A DNA stretch of 13,133 nt from positions 1-13,133 of the forward strand of contig JAFALX010000039.1 of assembly GCA_019234035.1 (NCBI GenBank), written 5' to 3'. A program made the position numbers and the translations under genes. The DNA is from Candidatus Dormiibacterota bacterium (lineage in GTDB: Bacteria > Chloroflexota > Dormibacteria > Aeolococcales > Aeolococcaceae). Numbering within the stretch: position 1 is the stretch's first letter; each line of letters opens with the position of its first letter. The notes under the pieces are model-generated. The model saw nothing but the letters and a program-made list of their open reading frames with translations, searched no databases and was not told where the DNA came from. Positions 1-6,707 of this stretch are shown here, in pieces.

Positions 1-602
1 GCGCGCTCGCCATACATGCCGCGGCGGCGGATGATCTCGAGCACGCGCTCCGGAACGAGGCCGTCCACGGCCTGACCTTCCGCCATGCGGTCGCGCACAT
101 CGCTCGCGCTCAGCCGCGGTGACGCCACCTCCACCAGCCGCGTGCGCGACGGATCGAAGCCGAGCGCCGCAGCTTCGCCGAGCGTGAGCGGCTCCTCGCC
201 GCTGCGGTTGACGATGTCGAACCACTCGCGGGCGAGCAGCCGGTCCGCGTCGCGCCAGGTGCTGATGGAGCGCGCCGAGTCGGCGCCGAGCAGCAGCTCG
301 AATCGCACCTCGGGGCGGAGCCGGTGCAGCTCGTCCATGCTCTCCGCCGTGTACGTCTCCCCGCCGCGGCGGATCTCGAAGTCGCTGACGGTGAACCGCG
401 GATCGTCGCCGACGGCGGCTCGAACCATCTCCAGCCGCACCGGCGCGGGCGCATACACCGGCTTGCGCTCGCCGGGAAGGTTGTCGACGAGGAACCAGAA
501 CTCGTCGGGCTGGAGCAGACGCTGCGCCTGATCGGCGACCGCCATGTGACCGCTGGTCACGGGGTCGAACGTGCCGCCGAACACGACGATGCGCCTGCTC
601 AC
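1..602 (-). CDS. nadD: Nicotinate-nucleotide adenylyltransferase (NadD), 3' end cut by the window edge
   Basis: NadD transfers AMP from ATP to nicotinate mononucleotide, making deamido-NAD in cytosolic NAD synthesis. Two hundred codons are visible and no stop is reached. The N-terminus carries the nucleotidyltransferase motif GGTFDPVTSGH (residues 9-19, with the GH pair that contacts ATP). It is followed by ERKPVYAPAP, the GGETYTAE stretch, LLGADSARSISTW and, near the end, SASDVRDR (the family's SxxxIR-type ATP site). The last visible residues, RRRGMYGER, match the usual C-terminal G-L-Y region, so only a short tail is missing. The GTG start overlaps the obg stop as GTGA, and a GAGGG ribosome-binding site lies 6 nt upstream inside obg, so translation is coupled. 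Having nadD after obg is common. Identification is secure. Confidence 0.96.
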   Translation of the reverse strand, partial: MSRRIVVFGGTFDPVTSGHMAVADQAQRLLQPDEFWFLVDNLPGERKPVYAPAPVRLEMVRAAVGDDPRFTVSDFEIRRGGETYTAESMDELHRLRPEVRFELLLGADSARSISTWRDADRLLAREWFDIVNRSGEEPLTLGEAAALGFDPSRTRLVEVASPRLSASDVRDRMAEGQAVDGLVPERVLEIIRRRGMYGER

Positions 603-1867
603 CCGGCGCCCTCGCTGAAGAGGAACTCGCTCTCGCCGATGCGCACCGTGTCGCCCTCCACGGCGCCGGCCGAGCGCAGGCCATCGTCGACGCCGGCACG
701 TCGCAGGCGGCGCTGCAGCAGCGCCACCGCGTCGTCGTTCTTGAGGTCGGTCCGCGCCACGATGCGCTCGACCACTGCCCCCGTGACCCGGTACGCCTCG
801 CCCTCGCGCGAGATCGCGAAGTCGCGCTCGGACCGATGAACGTACCTGCGGTGCGACGGCCCCTCGGGTTCGACCGTCACCACGGGCTGCGGGATGCGCT
901 CGGCGAGCGCCGCGGCAGCGTCCAGCAGCGCCTGACAGCCCGCGCCCGTCGCGGCCGAGATGGCAAAGGCGTCCGGGCGACCCTTGCCCAACGCGGCGGC
1001 AGCGTCCGCGCCCTCCGAGGTGTCGATCTTGTTGAGCGCGAGCAGCCGCGGCCGCTCCGCCATCGCCTCGCCGAACGCCCGCAGCTCGTCATCGATCACG
1101 GTGATGGCGGCCCGGGCGGCCTCCACGCCGGCGGCGCAATCCACGACGTGGACCAGCATCCGGGTGCGCTCCAGGTGGCGAAGAAACGTCTGTCCGAGCC
1201 CCGCGCCGGCGTGCGCTCCCTCGATGAGTCCCGGCACGTCGGCGAGGATCAACGTGCGGCCCCCGGACGTCTCGGCCACGCCCAGGTTGGGGAAGAGCGT
1301 GGTGAACGGATAGTCGGCGATGCGCGGATGGGCGCCGGTGAGCGCGGCCAGCAGGGTCGACTTGCCGGCGTTGGGCAGGCCGACCAGTCCGATGTCGGCG
1401 ATGAGCTTCAGCTCGAGATGAAGGCTGCGGCGCTCGCCGCGGTCGCCCAACTCGCCGACGCGTGGCGCCTGCCTGGTGCTCGTGGCGAAGCGTGCGTTGC
1501 CGCGGCCGCCGGCGCCGCCGCGCGCGGCCACGACCTGCGTTCCGGGTCGGTCGAGGTCGGCGACAACGGCGTCGCCCTCGCTGACCACGGTCCCGGGGGG
1601 CACCTGCAGTCGCAGGTCCTCACCGTCGCGCCCGTGCCGCTTCGCCGCCTCTCCGGGGCGGCCGTCCTCGGCACGGAACACGCGCCGCTCGTGAAAGGCG
1701 CCGAGCGACGTGTCGTTGGAGTCCGCCACGATCACCACGTCGCCGCCGCGGCCGCCGTCGCCACCGTCCGGGCCGCCGGCGGGCACGTACTTCTCGCGAC
1801 GAAAGCTCACCGCGCCACGGCCGCCGCTGCCCGCGGCGACCTCGAGGTCGACCTCGTCGAGAAACGT
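599..1867 (-). CDS. obg: Obg/CgtA ribosome-assembly GTPase, apparent non-ATG start
   Basis: Obg is a GTPase that binds the maturing 50S subunit and responds to ppGpp. Read from the ACG at 1867, the protein is 422 aa. Its order is a glycine-rich Obg fold (residues 1-160), a G domain and a C-terminal OCT domain (about 339-422). G-domain motifs are GLPNAGKST (163-171), YPFTTLFPNLG, DVPG (210-213), NKID (279-282) and SAATG (304-308). The first residues, FLDEVDLEVAAGSGGRGAVSF, are the conserved Obg N-terminus, so translation must begin before the first canonical codon, GTG at 1810, which would remove 19 conserved residues. The ACG occupies the usual Met position; the other candidate is CTG at 1912, overlapping the rpmA stop. 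A GGGAG lies 1 nt before the ACG, which is too close for a normal site. Family assignment is certain; the start is not. Confidence 0.96.
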   Translation of the reverse strand, partial: TFLDEVDLEVAAGSGGRGAVSFRREKYVPAGGPDGGDGGRGGDVVIVADSNDTSLGAFHERRVFRAEDGRPGEAAKRHGRDGEDLRLQVPPGTVVSEGDAVVADLDRPGTQVVAARGGAGGRGNARFATSTRQAPRVGELGDRGERRSLHLELKLIADIGLVGLPNAGKSTLLAALTGAHPRIADYPFTTLFPNLGVAETSGGRTLILADVPGLIEGAHAGAGLGQTFLRHLERTRMLVHVVDCAAGVEAARAAITVIDDELRAFGEAMAERPRLLALNKIDTSEGADAAAALGKGRPDAFAISAATGAGCQALLDAAAALAERIPQPVVTVEPEGPSHRRYVHRSERDFAISREGEAYRVTGAVVERIVARTDLKNDDAVALLQRRLRRAGVDDGLRSAGAVEGDTVRIGESEFLFSEGAG

Positions 1868-1904
1868 GCTCCCGGAGCGACCGCTGTCGGGCGGCCGCCT
1901 GCGC

Positions 1905-2225
1905 TCAGCCAGCCGCCTGCGCCGGCTCCGCGGGGATCACTTCCCGGACCATCTCGCCGACGCGGAGCACCGGGATCGCGCGGACGTTGGCGCGGGTGCG
2001 GTCGTGTCCGGTGTGGTCGAATGCGACGACGCCACTGGCGCGCGCGTACAGCGTGTGGTCGCGACCCACGCCCACGTTCTCACCGGCGAGGATCCTGGTG
2101 CCGCGCTGGCGGACGATGATGCTGCCGGCCATCACGACCTCGCCGCTCTGGCGCTTGACCCCGAGCCGCTTGGGCTTGCTGTCGCGGCCGTTGCGAGAGC
2201 TGCCGCCGCCCTTCTTATGTGCCAT
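1905..2225 (-). CDS. rpmA: 50S ribosomal protein L27
   Basis: L27 is a 106-residue protein of the large ribosomal subunit whose N-terminus reaches the peptidyl-transferase centre. The sequence opens MAHKKGGGSSRNGRDS, the canonical L27 start without the Firmicutes-type cleaved leader. It continues with KPKRLGVKRQSGEVVMAG and IIVRQRGTRILAGENVG, and the C-terminal part contains VGRDHTLYA. The ATG at 2225 is preceded by a purine-rich AGAAGG at 2229-2234, only 3 nt away. Upstream in-frame codons read through rplU in another frame and are not L27-like. The start lies inside the rplU coding end (11-nt overlap), so L21 and L27 are translationally coupled, which suits a 1:1 ribosomal pair. The tail AEPAQAAG is a few residues longer than usual. 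Identification is secure. Confidence 0.99.
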   Translation of the reverse strand: MAHKKGGGSSRNGRDSKPKRLGVKRQSGEVVMAGSIIVRQRGTRILAGENVGVGRDHTLYARASGVVAFDHTGHDRTRANVRAIPVLRVGEMVREVIPAEPAQAAG

Positions 2226-2784
2226 CTGCCTTCTTCCGCGGTCTCGCTGCGCGCTTGCCCGGCTTCGCCTCAGGAGCCGCTTCGAGCACCTCTCCCACAG
2301 CGTCGGGTTCCGCTTCCGCCGCGGCCTCGGGCTCGGGGGCTGTCGGCGCCGGCTCCGCCGCCGGCGCCGGCCGCGCACGCCTCTTGGGTTCCGCCGGCGC
2401 CGTGGCCGCCTCGGCCGCGGCCGCCTTGGCAGCGGGCTTTTCGTCGCGGCGCGCTGCGGGCTTGTCACCGCCGGGCGCGACCTCCTCCACGAGCAGCTCG
2501 GTCAGCTGGCTGCGGTATCCCAGGGTGCGGCGATGCCGCTTCTTCGGCTTGTAGGTGAAGACGCGCAGCTTGCGCCCGCGGCGATGCGCCACCACGGTGG
2601 CGAGCACGTGCGCGCCGGACACCGCGCCCGCGCCGATGTCGGCGATGGCATCGCCGTCCGCGACGAGCAGCACCGGCTCCAGCGTGACGCGCGAGCCGAC
2701 CTCGGCGGTCAGCCGATCGACGAGGAGCCGGTCCCCCGGGACGACGCGGTATTGATGACCGCCGTGTTTGAGGATTGCGTACAT
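2215..2784 (-). CDS. rplU: 50S ribosomal protein L21 with long Ala/Pro/Glu/Lys C-terminal tail
   Basis: L21 binds 23S rRNA in the large subunit. Residues 1-103 are the normal L21 domain: MYAILKHGGHQYRV at the start, DRLLVDRL, then VAHRRGRKLRVFTYKPKKRHRRTLGYRS (the basic rRNA-binding end) and LTELLVEEV. The ATG at 2784 is chosen because MYAI..HGG.QYRV is the family's exact N-terminus. Residues about 104-189 are an added, low-complexity tail of Ala, Pro, Glu, Lys and Arg that ends KRAARPRKKADGT. This nearly doubles the protein from its usual length of about 103 aa. The tail is expected to be disordered and has alternating charge blocks. The gene is the first of the rplU-rpmA-obg-nadD group and follows a 161-nt non-coding stretch that probably holds its promoter. 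I see no strong ribosome-binding site. Confidence 0.98.
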   Translation of the reverse strand: MYAILKHGGHQYRVVPGDRLLVDRLTAEVGSRVTLEPVLLVADGDAIADIGAGAVSGAHVLATVVAHRRGRKLRVFTYKPKKRHRRTLGYRSQLTELLVEEVAPGGDKPAARRDEKPAAKAAAAEAATAPAEPKRRARPAPAAEPAPTAPEPEAAAEAEPDAVGEVLEAAPEAKPGKRAARPRKKADGT

Positions 2785-2945
2785 GTGATGAGTCGCGCCG
2801 CGGAGACTGCTCCAGACCATGCGCACGCACGAGGACACGCGGCGACGCCGAACGAGAATAGCACGCTTCGAATCCCACCCTCGAATTGCACCCTCGTGAG
2901 GTGGGACCGGTTTGGGTCCCGGGACAAGGCGCGGCCAGATCCCGG
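2785..2945 (-). promoter_or_regulatory. Non-coding leader and probable promoter region of rplU
   Basis: This 161-nt gap separates the lipoprotein stop from rplU and is less GC-rich than its surroundings. Reading the minus strand, a TATTCT (2855-2860) fits a sigma-70 -10 box. A poor -35 (TTCGAG, 2880-2885) lies 19 nt upstream. A start near 2848 would give a leader of about 64 nt. The leader contains a small GGAG-ACTG-CTCC hairpin (2802-2813). Ribosomal operons are commonly transcribed from their own promoter and regulated in the leader, so placement is plausible. The hexamers are weak, so the exact promoter is tentative. Confidence 0.35.
2903..2920. repeat. Perfect 6-bp inverted repeat between lipoprotein gene and rplU
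   Basis: GGGACC and GGTCCC flank a 6-nt centre, forming a perfect dyad. An adjacent imperfect one, CCCTC..GAGGTG, lies at 2892-2904. No run of T follows on either strand, so it is not a classical intrinsic terminator. It may stabilise the 3' end of the lipoprotein mRNA or be a protein-binding site upstream of the rplU promoter. Confidence 0.4.
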
Positions 2946-3905
2946 CTAATGCGGCGTCGTGGTCGGGGTCGGCGCCGGCGTCGCGGCGGGTCCGACCACC
3001 TGGACGGGAGCGGCGTTGGTCAGCGTGACCTGGTCGCCCTCCTGGTCGGTCACCTGCACCGTGGACGTGTACGTTCCCGACGCGGGGGAGCTCGCTGTGC
3101 TCGCCACGAACACGATGTTGACGATCCCCGGACCGCCGCTGCTCGCCGCGGGCAGAGTCCACCCGCTGTAATACGCGAGCACTGAGCCCTTCACCGGATC
3201 GATGGGGTTGCTGCGCGAGGCGTTGCCGGTGAACGGCGTGTTGCTCTTCTGCCATGTCAGCACCGGCGGCAGTGTGATGAGGACCGTGACGTTCTGCGCC
3301 GGTCCGGTGCCCGTGTTGGTGATCGTCACCTGGTAGGTGGCGCTGCTGTTGCCGAAGAGCGTGCCCGCCTGCACGCGCGCGGTGACGTCGAGCTTCGGCG
3401 CTCCGTTGACGGTGAAGTTCACGGGGTCGCTCGACACCTCGCCCGCCGTATTGTCGCCCTGCGCGTGCGCGCTGAAGGAATAGCCGCCGGGCGGTGCGGT
3501 GATATCCGTGGTGAACGTGATGACGAGGCACGATTGGCAGAGCTGGCTGCCGCCCGTCGGCGCCGCCAGATTCCAGAACCCCCACGCGGGCTGCGACGTG
3601 CCCTCACGTGCGTCGACCACCTGCGTGCGCGCGTTGCCGAACCCGGTGATGCTCGACGTGCGGTACTTGATCGTGTTGGGAAGGTCGACGCGCACCTCGA
3701 CACCAGGGGCGTCCGACGGCCCGTTGTTGGTCACGGTGATGGTGAACTGCGGCTTGTCCGCGGGCGTGAACGGTCCCTGCGACGCGCTCGTGAGTTTTAC
3801 CGAGATCTGTCCATTACCGCCGCACGCGGCGAGCAGTGGCAGGGCCGCACCCGCCACCAGCAGGGCGATTGAGAACGAGGCGAGACGAGACCGTGTGCCG
3901 CTCAG
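2946..3905 (-). CDS. Secreted lipoprotein with two DUF11-like beta-sandwich repeats
   Basis: This is a predicted lipoprotein exported by Sec and anchored by a lipidated cysteine. Taken from CTG at 3905 it is 319 aa. It has a basic n-region (GTRSR), a hydrophobic core (SFSIALLVAGAALPLL) and lipobox LAAC with Cys28. The mature part has two similar modules: residues about 52-80 (FTITVTNNGPSDAPGVEV) and about 190-215 (YQVTITNTGTGPAQNVTV). This is the T.TNxGpg.A.nV.v pattern of DUF11/CARDB-type extracellular folds. A CQSC pair (123-126) may form a disulfide. The C-terminus is a Pro/Thr tail. The first canonical start, ATG at 4016, would put 36 arginine-rich residues, coded over the end of maf, before the signal peptide, which looks wrong. 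CTG begins 7 nt after the maf stop. The role is unknown; adhesion or cell-surface scaffolding is only a guess. Confidence 0.8.
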   Translation of the reverse strand: MSGTRSRLASFSIALLVAGAALPLLAACGGNGQISVKLTSASQGPFTPADKPQFTITVTNNGPSDAPGVEVRVDLPNTIKYRTSSITGFGNARTQVVDAREGTSQPAWGFWNLAAPTGGSQLCQSCLVITFTTDITAPPGGYSFSAHAQGDNTAGEVSSDPVNFTVNGAPKLDVTARVQAGTLFGNSSATYQVTITNTGTGPAQNVTVLITLPPVLTWQKSNTPFTGNASRSNPIDPVKGSVLAYYSGWTLPAASSGGPGIVNIVFVASTASSPASGTYTSTVQVTDQEGDQVTLTNAAPVQVVGPAATPAPTPTTTPH

Positions 3906-3912
3906 GACGGGA

Positions 3913-4569
3913 TCAGACTCGAGTCGGCGCGCGCATCGGCGTGAGCGGACGGCGCACCCGGGGCTGGGTGAGCGAGACGTCGGAGGGACGCGGCAACGGG
4001 TCCGGATAGCCGACATCGGTGAGCAGCTGCAGCGCCAGCCGCACGTCGAGCCCTATCACGGTGTCGACTCTGCCGCCGACGGCCTCGACCAGGTCGCCGC
4101 CTCCACCCTGGATCGCATACCCGCCGGCACGATCCAGGGGCTCCCCGGACGCGACGTAGCGGGCGATCTCCTCGTCGTTGTACGACCGCATCTTCACTGC
4201 GGATCTGCTCACACCCAGCGCCACGCAATCCGATTTCGTCCGCAAGGCGCAGACCCCGGTCAGCACGGTGTGGCGCCGGCCACGAAGCTCGGTGAGCATC
4301 GACTGTGCACGGTCCGGGCTCTTCGGCTTGCCCATCGGTCCGGCGGGGCCGACGACCATGGTGTCGGCTGCAAGCACAAACGTTCCGGCCGGGAGCGACT
4401 CGGCGATTGCGGCTGCCTTCTGATGAGCGATGAGCTGGACCGCGAGATCGGCACAGACACCGGGTGGTGGAGGAGCGTCCTCCGGAGGTTCGACGACGTT
4501 GAAGCGGATCCCGGCTCGGGTGAGCAGTTCCCGCCTGCGGGGCGACGACGATGCGAGTACGACCCGCAT
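3913..4569 (-). CDS. maf: Maf-family nucleoside triphosphate pyrophosphatase
   Basis: Maf proteins hydrolyse non-canonical or pyrimidine NTPs (dTTP, UTP and modified forms) to the monophosphate plus PPi, cleaning the nucleotide pool; some members also affect septation. The 218-aa protein shows the family motifs in order. These are LASSSPRRRELL (5-16, phosphate-binding SxxPRR), AADTMVV with catalytic-type Asp69, GKPKSPDRAQSML (80-92), HTVLTGV (100-106) and GEPLDRAGGYAIQGGGGDLV (142-161). The AGGYAIQG form points to the YhdE-like rather than the YceF-like subgroup. A C-terminal tail of about 25 residues, rich in Arg and Pro, extends beyond the usual end. The start is ATG at 4569; GTG at 4578, three codons earlier, is also possible. 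A 145-nt gap upstream suggests its own transcription, and the lipoprotein gene follows within 10 nt. Confidence 0.96.
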   Translation of the reverse strand: MRVVLASSSPRRRELLTRAGIRFNVVEPPEDAPPPPGVCADLAVQLIAHQKAAAIAESLPAGTFVLAADTMVVGPAGPMGKPKSPDRAQSMLTELRGRRHTVLTGVCALRTKSDCVALGVSRSAVKMRSYNDEEIARYVASGEPLDRAGGYAIQGGGGDLVEAVGGRVDTVIGLDVRLALQLLTDVGYPDPLPRPSDVSLTQPRVRRPLTPMRAPTRV

Positions 4570-4578
4570 CACCAGCAC

Positions 4579-4723
4579 GTCACGTCGGTCAAACCTCGAG
4601 CTTCTCCGCCAAGAAAACCGCTGAGGACGGCTGGCCGCAAATGGCCAAAACCATCGGTCCAGTTGATGCTAACACTGTGCACCGCAGATACGAAATGGGC
4701 ACGAGTCCTACGCCCCGCCGAGA
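4579..4723 (-). promoter_or_regulatory. Spacer upstream of maf, possible promoter
   Basis: This 145-nt stretch has no gene and is visibly richer in A/T than the flanking coding sequence. On the minus strand it contains a TTTCGT...TAGCAT pair about 18 nt apart, a weak fit to -35/-10 boxes. Closer to maf lies a short dyad, TGGCC-GGCCA (4632-4647). No T run follows the dyad in the direction of transcription. The gap separates the four-gene membrane module from maf and is the most likely transcription boundary between them. No motif here is strong. Confidence 0.25.
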
Positions 4724-5455
4724 TCACAGGAGCACCGAGACCAGCACGGCCGCGAGTGCCGCCGCTCCGGACAGCAGACAGACAACGCCGAGGCTCCGCT
4801 GCACACGTGACAGTGGCGCGCGCCAGCGCATCACGGCGCCCGCATACGCCGTCGCGCCAGCGAAGACCATCGCCGTGGCCAGGGCGGCCGCCCATGCCGG
4901 AAGCCCGGTGGGGACCACCAGTGCGAGTGCGATGACGCCGACTCCGGCGAGCAGCGTCGCTTCCGCCGCAGAGGACAGCCGCCACGACGAGATGAGAGCG
5001 GAGGTCGCGACCAGGATCGCCGCCGCCGTCGCAATCCGCGCGGCCAGCAGTGACGCGCCGGGCTGACCGACGATCGCGCTGAGCGACAGCGACGCGGCGC
5101 CGAACGCCAGCGCAAGCACCGCGGTGACCGCCGTCGCACCGCTGACCCAACGCCAGCCGGGACGGCCCGGCGTCGTCGCGGCGGCCAGCGCGCCGGCGAT
5201 CAGGATCGCGACGACGGCCACGTCCGGGCCGGACCCCGAGCCCGGCGGCAGCGACGGAATCGGCGAGGACGGCACCGGCGCCTGCGCGACGGCGAGGTCG
5301 AGGAGCAGCAACGTGAACAGCTCCCGGGCGTCGAAGGACCAGAGCCCGGTGCGTCCGCCGAGCCGCTGTGCGGCCCACCCCGACAGCGCGAGCACCAGCC
5401 CGCCGGGGAACAGGCCCAGCGCGAGCACCGTCTGGGCGGCGCCGAGCGCGTCCAC
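4724..5455 (-). CDS. Polytopic membrane protein, possible degenerate HyfC/NuoH-like subunit
   Basis: This 243-aa, very hydrophobic protein has about six to seven membrane spans and is the last gene of the four-gene membrane module. I do not recognise it firmly. Its beginning, LFPGGLVLALSGWAAQRLGGRTG (residues 15-37), resembles the N-terminal span and loop of NuoH/HyfC subunits (PG...spacer...R..GR.G). GQPGASLLAARIATAAAILV (130-149) could match the G..S.R.L..iL.E segment near the quinone site. The acidic residues that line the NuoH E-channel are largely missing: only E45 and E165 remain. It is shorter than NuoH (about 315-330 aa). A proline/serine loop (60-78) follows the second hydrophobic stretch. 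GTG at 5455 begins 1 nt after the preceding stop, with a GGGGT about 9 nt upstream, so translation is coupled. The HyfC assignment rests on context and weak resemblance. Confidence 0.6.
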   Translation of the reverse strand: MDALGAAQTVLALGLFPGGLVLALSGWAAQRLGGRTGLWSFDARELFTLLLLDLAVAQAPVPSSPIPSLPPGSGSGPDVAVVAILIAGALAAATTPGRPGWRWVSGATAVTAVLALAFGAASLSLSAIVGQPGASLLAARIATAAAILVATSALISSWRLSSAAEATLLAGVGVIALALVVPTGLPAWAAALATAMVFAGATAYAGAVMRWRAPLSRVQRSLGVVCLLSGAAALAAVLVSVLL

Positions 5456-5456
5456 G

Positions 5457-6707
5457 TCAGCGCACCCCGAAGATCAACGTGAGGGCCGCGCCGGGCACGA
5501 GCCCCGCGACGAGCCCACCGCCGAACACGGTCCACGCCGCGCCCTCGTCGGTCAGCCGGCGCAACCGCAGCGGCTCGGCCGGCCTTCCATCGTCGCGTCG
5601 CAGCGATGCCACCAGCGCCGCGACGAAGAGCAGCACCATCACGACGGCCGCCGCCACCATCCCCCAGAACGAGCTCTGACTCAGCGCCTCGAGGACCGCG
5701 AAGCGACCCCAGAAGCTGGGGCCGGGCGGCAGCCCGCACAGCAGCAGCCACATCAGCGGACGGGCGCGAGGTCGCACGTCAGGCTCCTGCAGCAGCAGCG
5801 GCGATGTGGTCATGTGCGTCACCGCCAGGAGCAGGAGCGCCGGCAACGCCTGCGCCATGTGCCCGGTGCCGATGGCGGTCGCGGCGAGCGCGACGTCCGC
5901 AAGCAGAACGCGGACGTACCGCGCCCGCCCGCTGAGGCGGTGAGCGATCATCCCCTGCCACAGCGCGCTGGCCAGGCCGAGCACGGTGAGGATGCCCTCG
6001 AAGTACACCAGCGCCAGCGGCGGCAGTACCGGCTCGAGACGGAGCGCGGAGAGCAGGACCGCCGGCGCCAGCAGCACCACCCAGACGGCCGAGTCGGCGG
6101 CGGCCACGTTGGTGAGCGCGCCGATCGCCCAGCCGCCGAGCGGCAGCAGGCCGGCGATGGCGGCGATCCCGCTGGCAAGCAGCCCCGACGCCAGCACCGG
6201 CCGGGCACCGGTCAGAACCCCCGTGACCGGAAGAAATGCGGCTGCCGCGACCAGCGCTGCTGCACCGGGGACGGCGACGCGGCCGGCGGTGAACGTCGCG
6301 CGCCCAGGTGTGGTGGCGATCCAGCGCAGCGAGAGGACGCACAGGCTGCCGACGAGCGCCACCGCCCAGACGATCGCGTTGCCCGAGGCCAGCGCGACAA
6401 CCACCCCGGCGGCGGCAAGCCCGATGGTGCGCAGCTGCGCGGCCTCAACGGACGGGGCCAGCAGCAACGTCGCCACCAGCGACCCGGCGCCCGCGGCGAC
6501 GAGCCCCTGGGACACGCGGTCGAGGCTCAGCGTGGCGGGCGCGGTGCTCCCGGGAACCGCAGCAGACGCCAGTGAGGCCGTCAGCACGACCGCCAGCCCG
6601 GCGAGCGGCACGAGCACGCCGAGCCTGCGCAGGCGCAGTGGCGGCAACAGCGCCGCACCGGCGATCCCCGTTCCTGCCCAGACCGCCGCCACCGCCAGCG
6701 GGTTCAT
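5457..6707 (-). CDS. Divergent NuoN/HyfF-like proton-antiporter-type membrane subunit
   Basis: This 416-aa protein has about 11-12 membrane spans. Family members form the proton-pumping arms of complex I, hydrogenase-4 and Mrp antiporters. The tell-tale end is LCGLPPGPSFWGRFAVLEAL (323-342), the NuoN/M C-terminal motif GlPP.aGF.gKf with Lys replaced by Arg335. SGRARYVRVLLADVAL (259-274) corresponds to the broken-helix DlKRllAYSSi. LLLAVTHMTTSPLLL (292-306) corresponds to the TM helix that normally reads H..fKalLFl; the His is kept (298) and the channel Lys is lost. LLPLGGWAIGALTNVAAADSAVW (187-209) matches the LPLHgWLpdAh..Ap segment without its His. ATG overlaps the upstream stop as ATGA. 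The family is likely; proton translocation by the usual route is doubtful. Confidence 0.72.
   Translation of the reverse strand: MNPLAVAAVWAGTGIAGAALLPPLRLRRLGVLVPLAGLAVVLTASLASAAVPGSTAPATLSLDRVSQGLVAAGAGSLVATLLLAPSVEAAQLRTIGLAAAGVVVALASGNAIVWAVALVGSLCVLSLRWIATTPGRATFTAGRVAVPGAAALVAAAAFLPVTGVLTGARPVLASGLLASGIAAIAGLLPLGGWAIGALTNVAAADSAVWVVLLAPAVLLSALRLEPVLPPLALVYFEGILTVLGLASALWQGMIAHRLSGRARYVRVLLADVALAATAIGTGHMAQALPALLLLAVTHMTTSPLLLQEPDVRPRARPLMWLLLCGLPPGPSFWGRFAVLEALSQSSFWGMVAAAVVMVLLFVAALVASLRRDDGRPAEPLRLRRLTDEGAAWTVFGGGLVAGLVPGAALTLIFGVR

Noticed and set aside
599..1810. Obg starting at GTG 1810
   Set aside because: Would remove 19 residues that match the conserved Obg N-terminus, and no ribosome-binding site precedes it.
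836..2119. A 427-codon + strand open frame opposite obg and rpmA
   Set aside because: Antisense shadow of conserved Obg G-domain codons; no plausible protein features.
4632..4647. Dyad TGGCC-GGCCA as an intrinsic terminator of the membrane module
   Set aside because: The stem is only 5 bp, and no T run follows it in the minus-strand direction of transcription.
5124..6575. A 483-codon + strand open frame, Arg/Gln/Gly-rich
   Set aside because: Antisense shadow of hydrophobic membrane-protein codons; composition is not protein-like.
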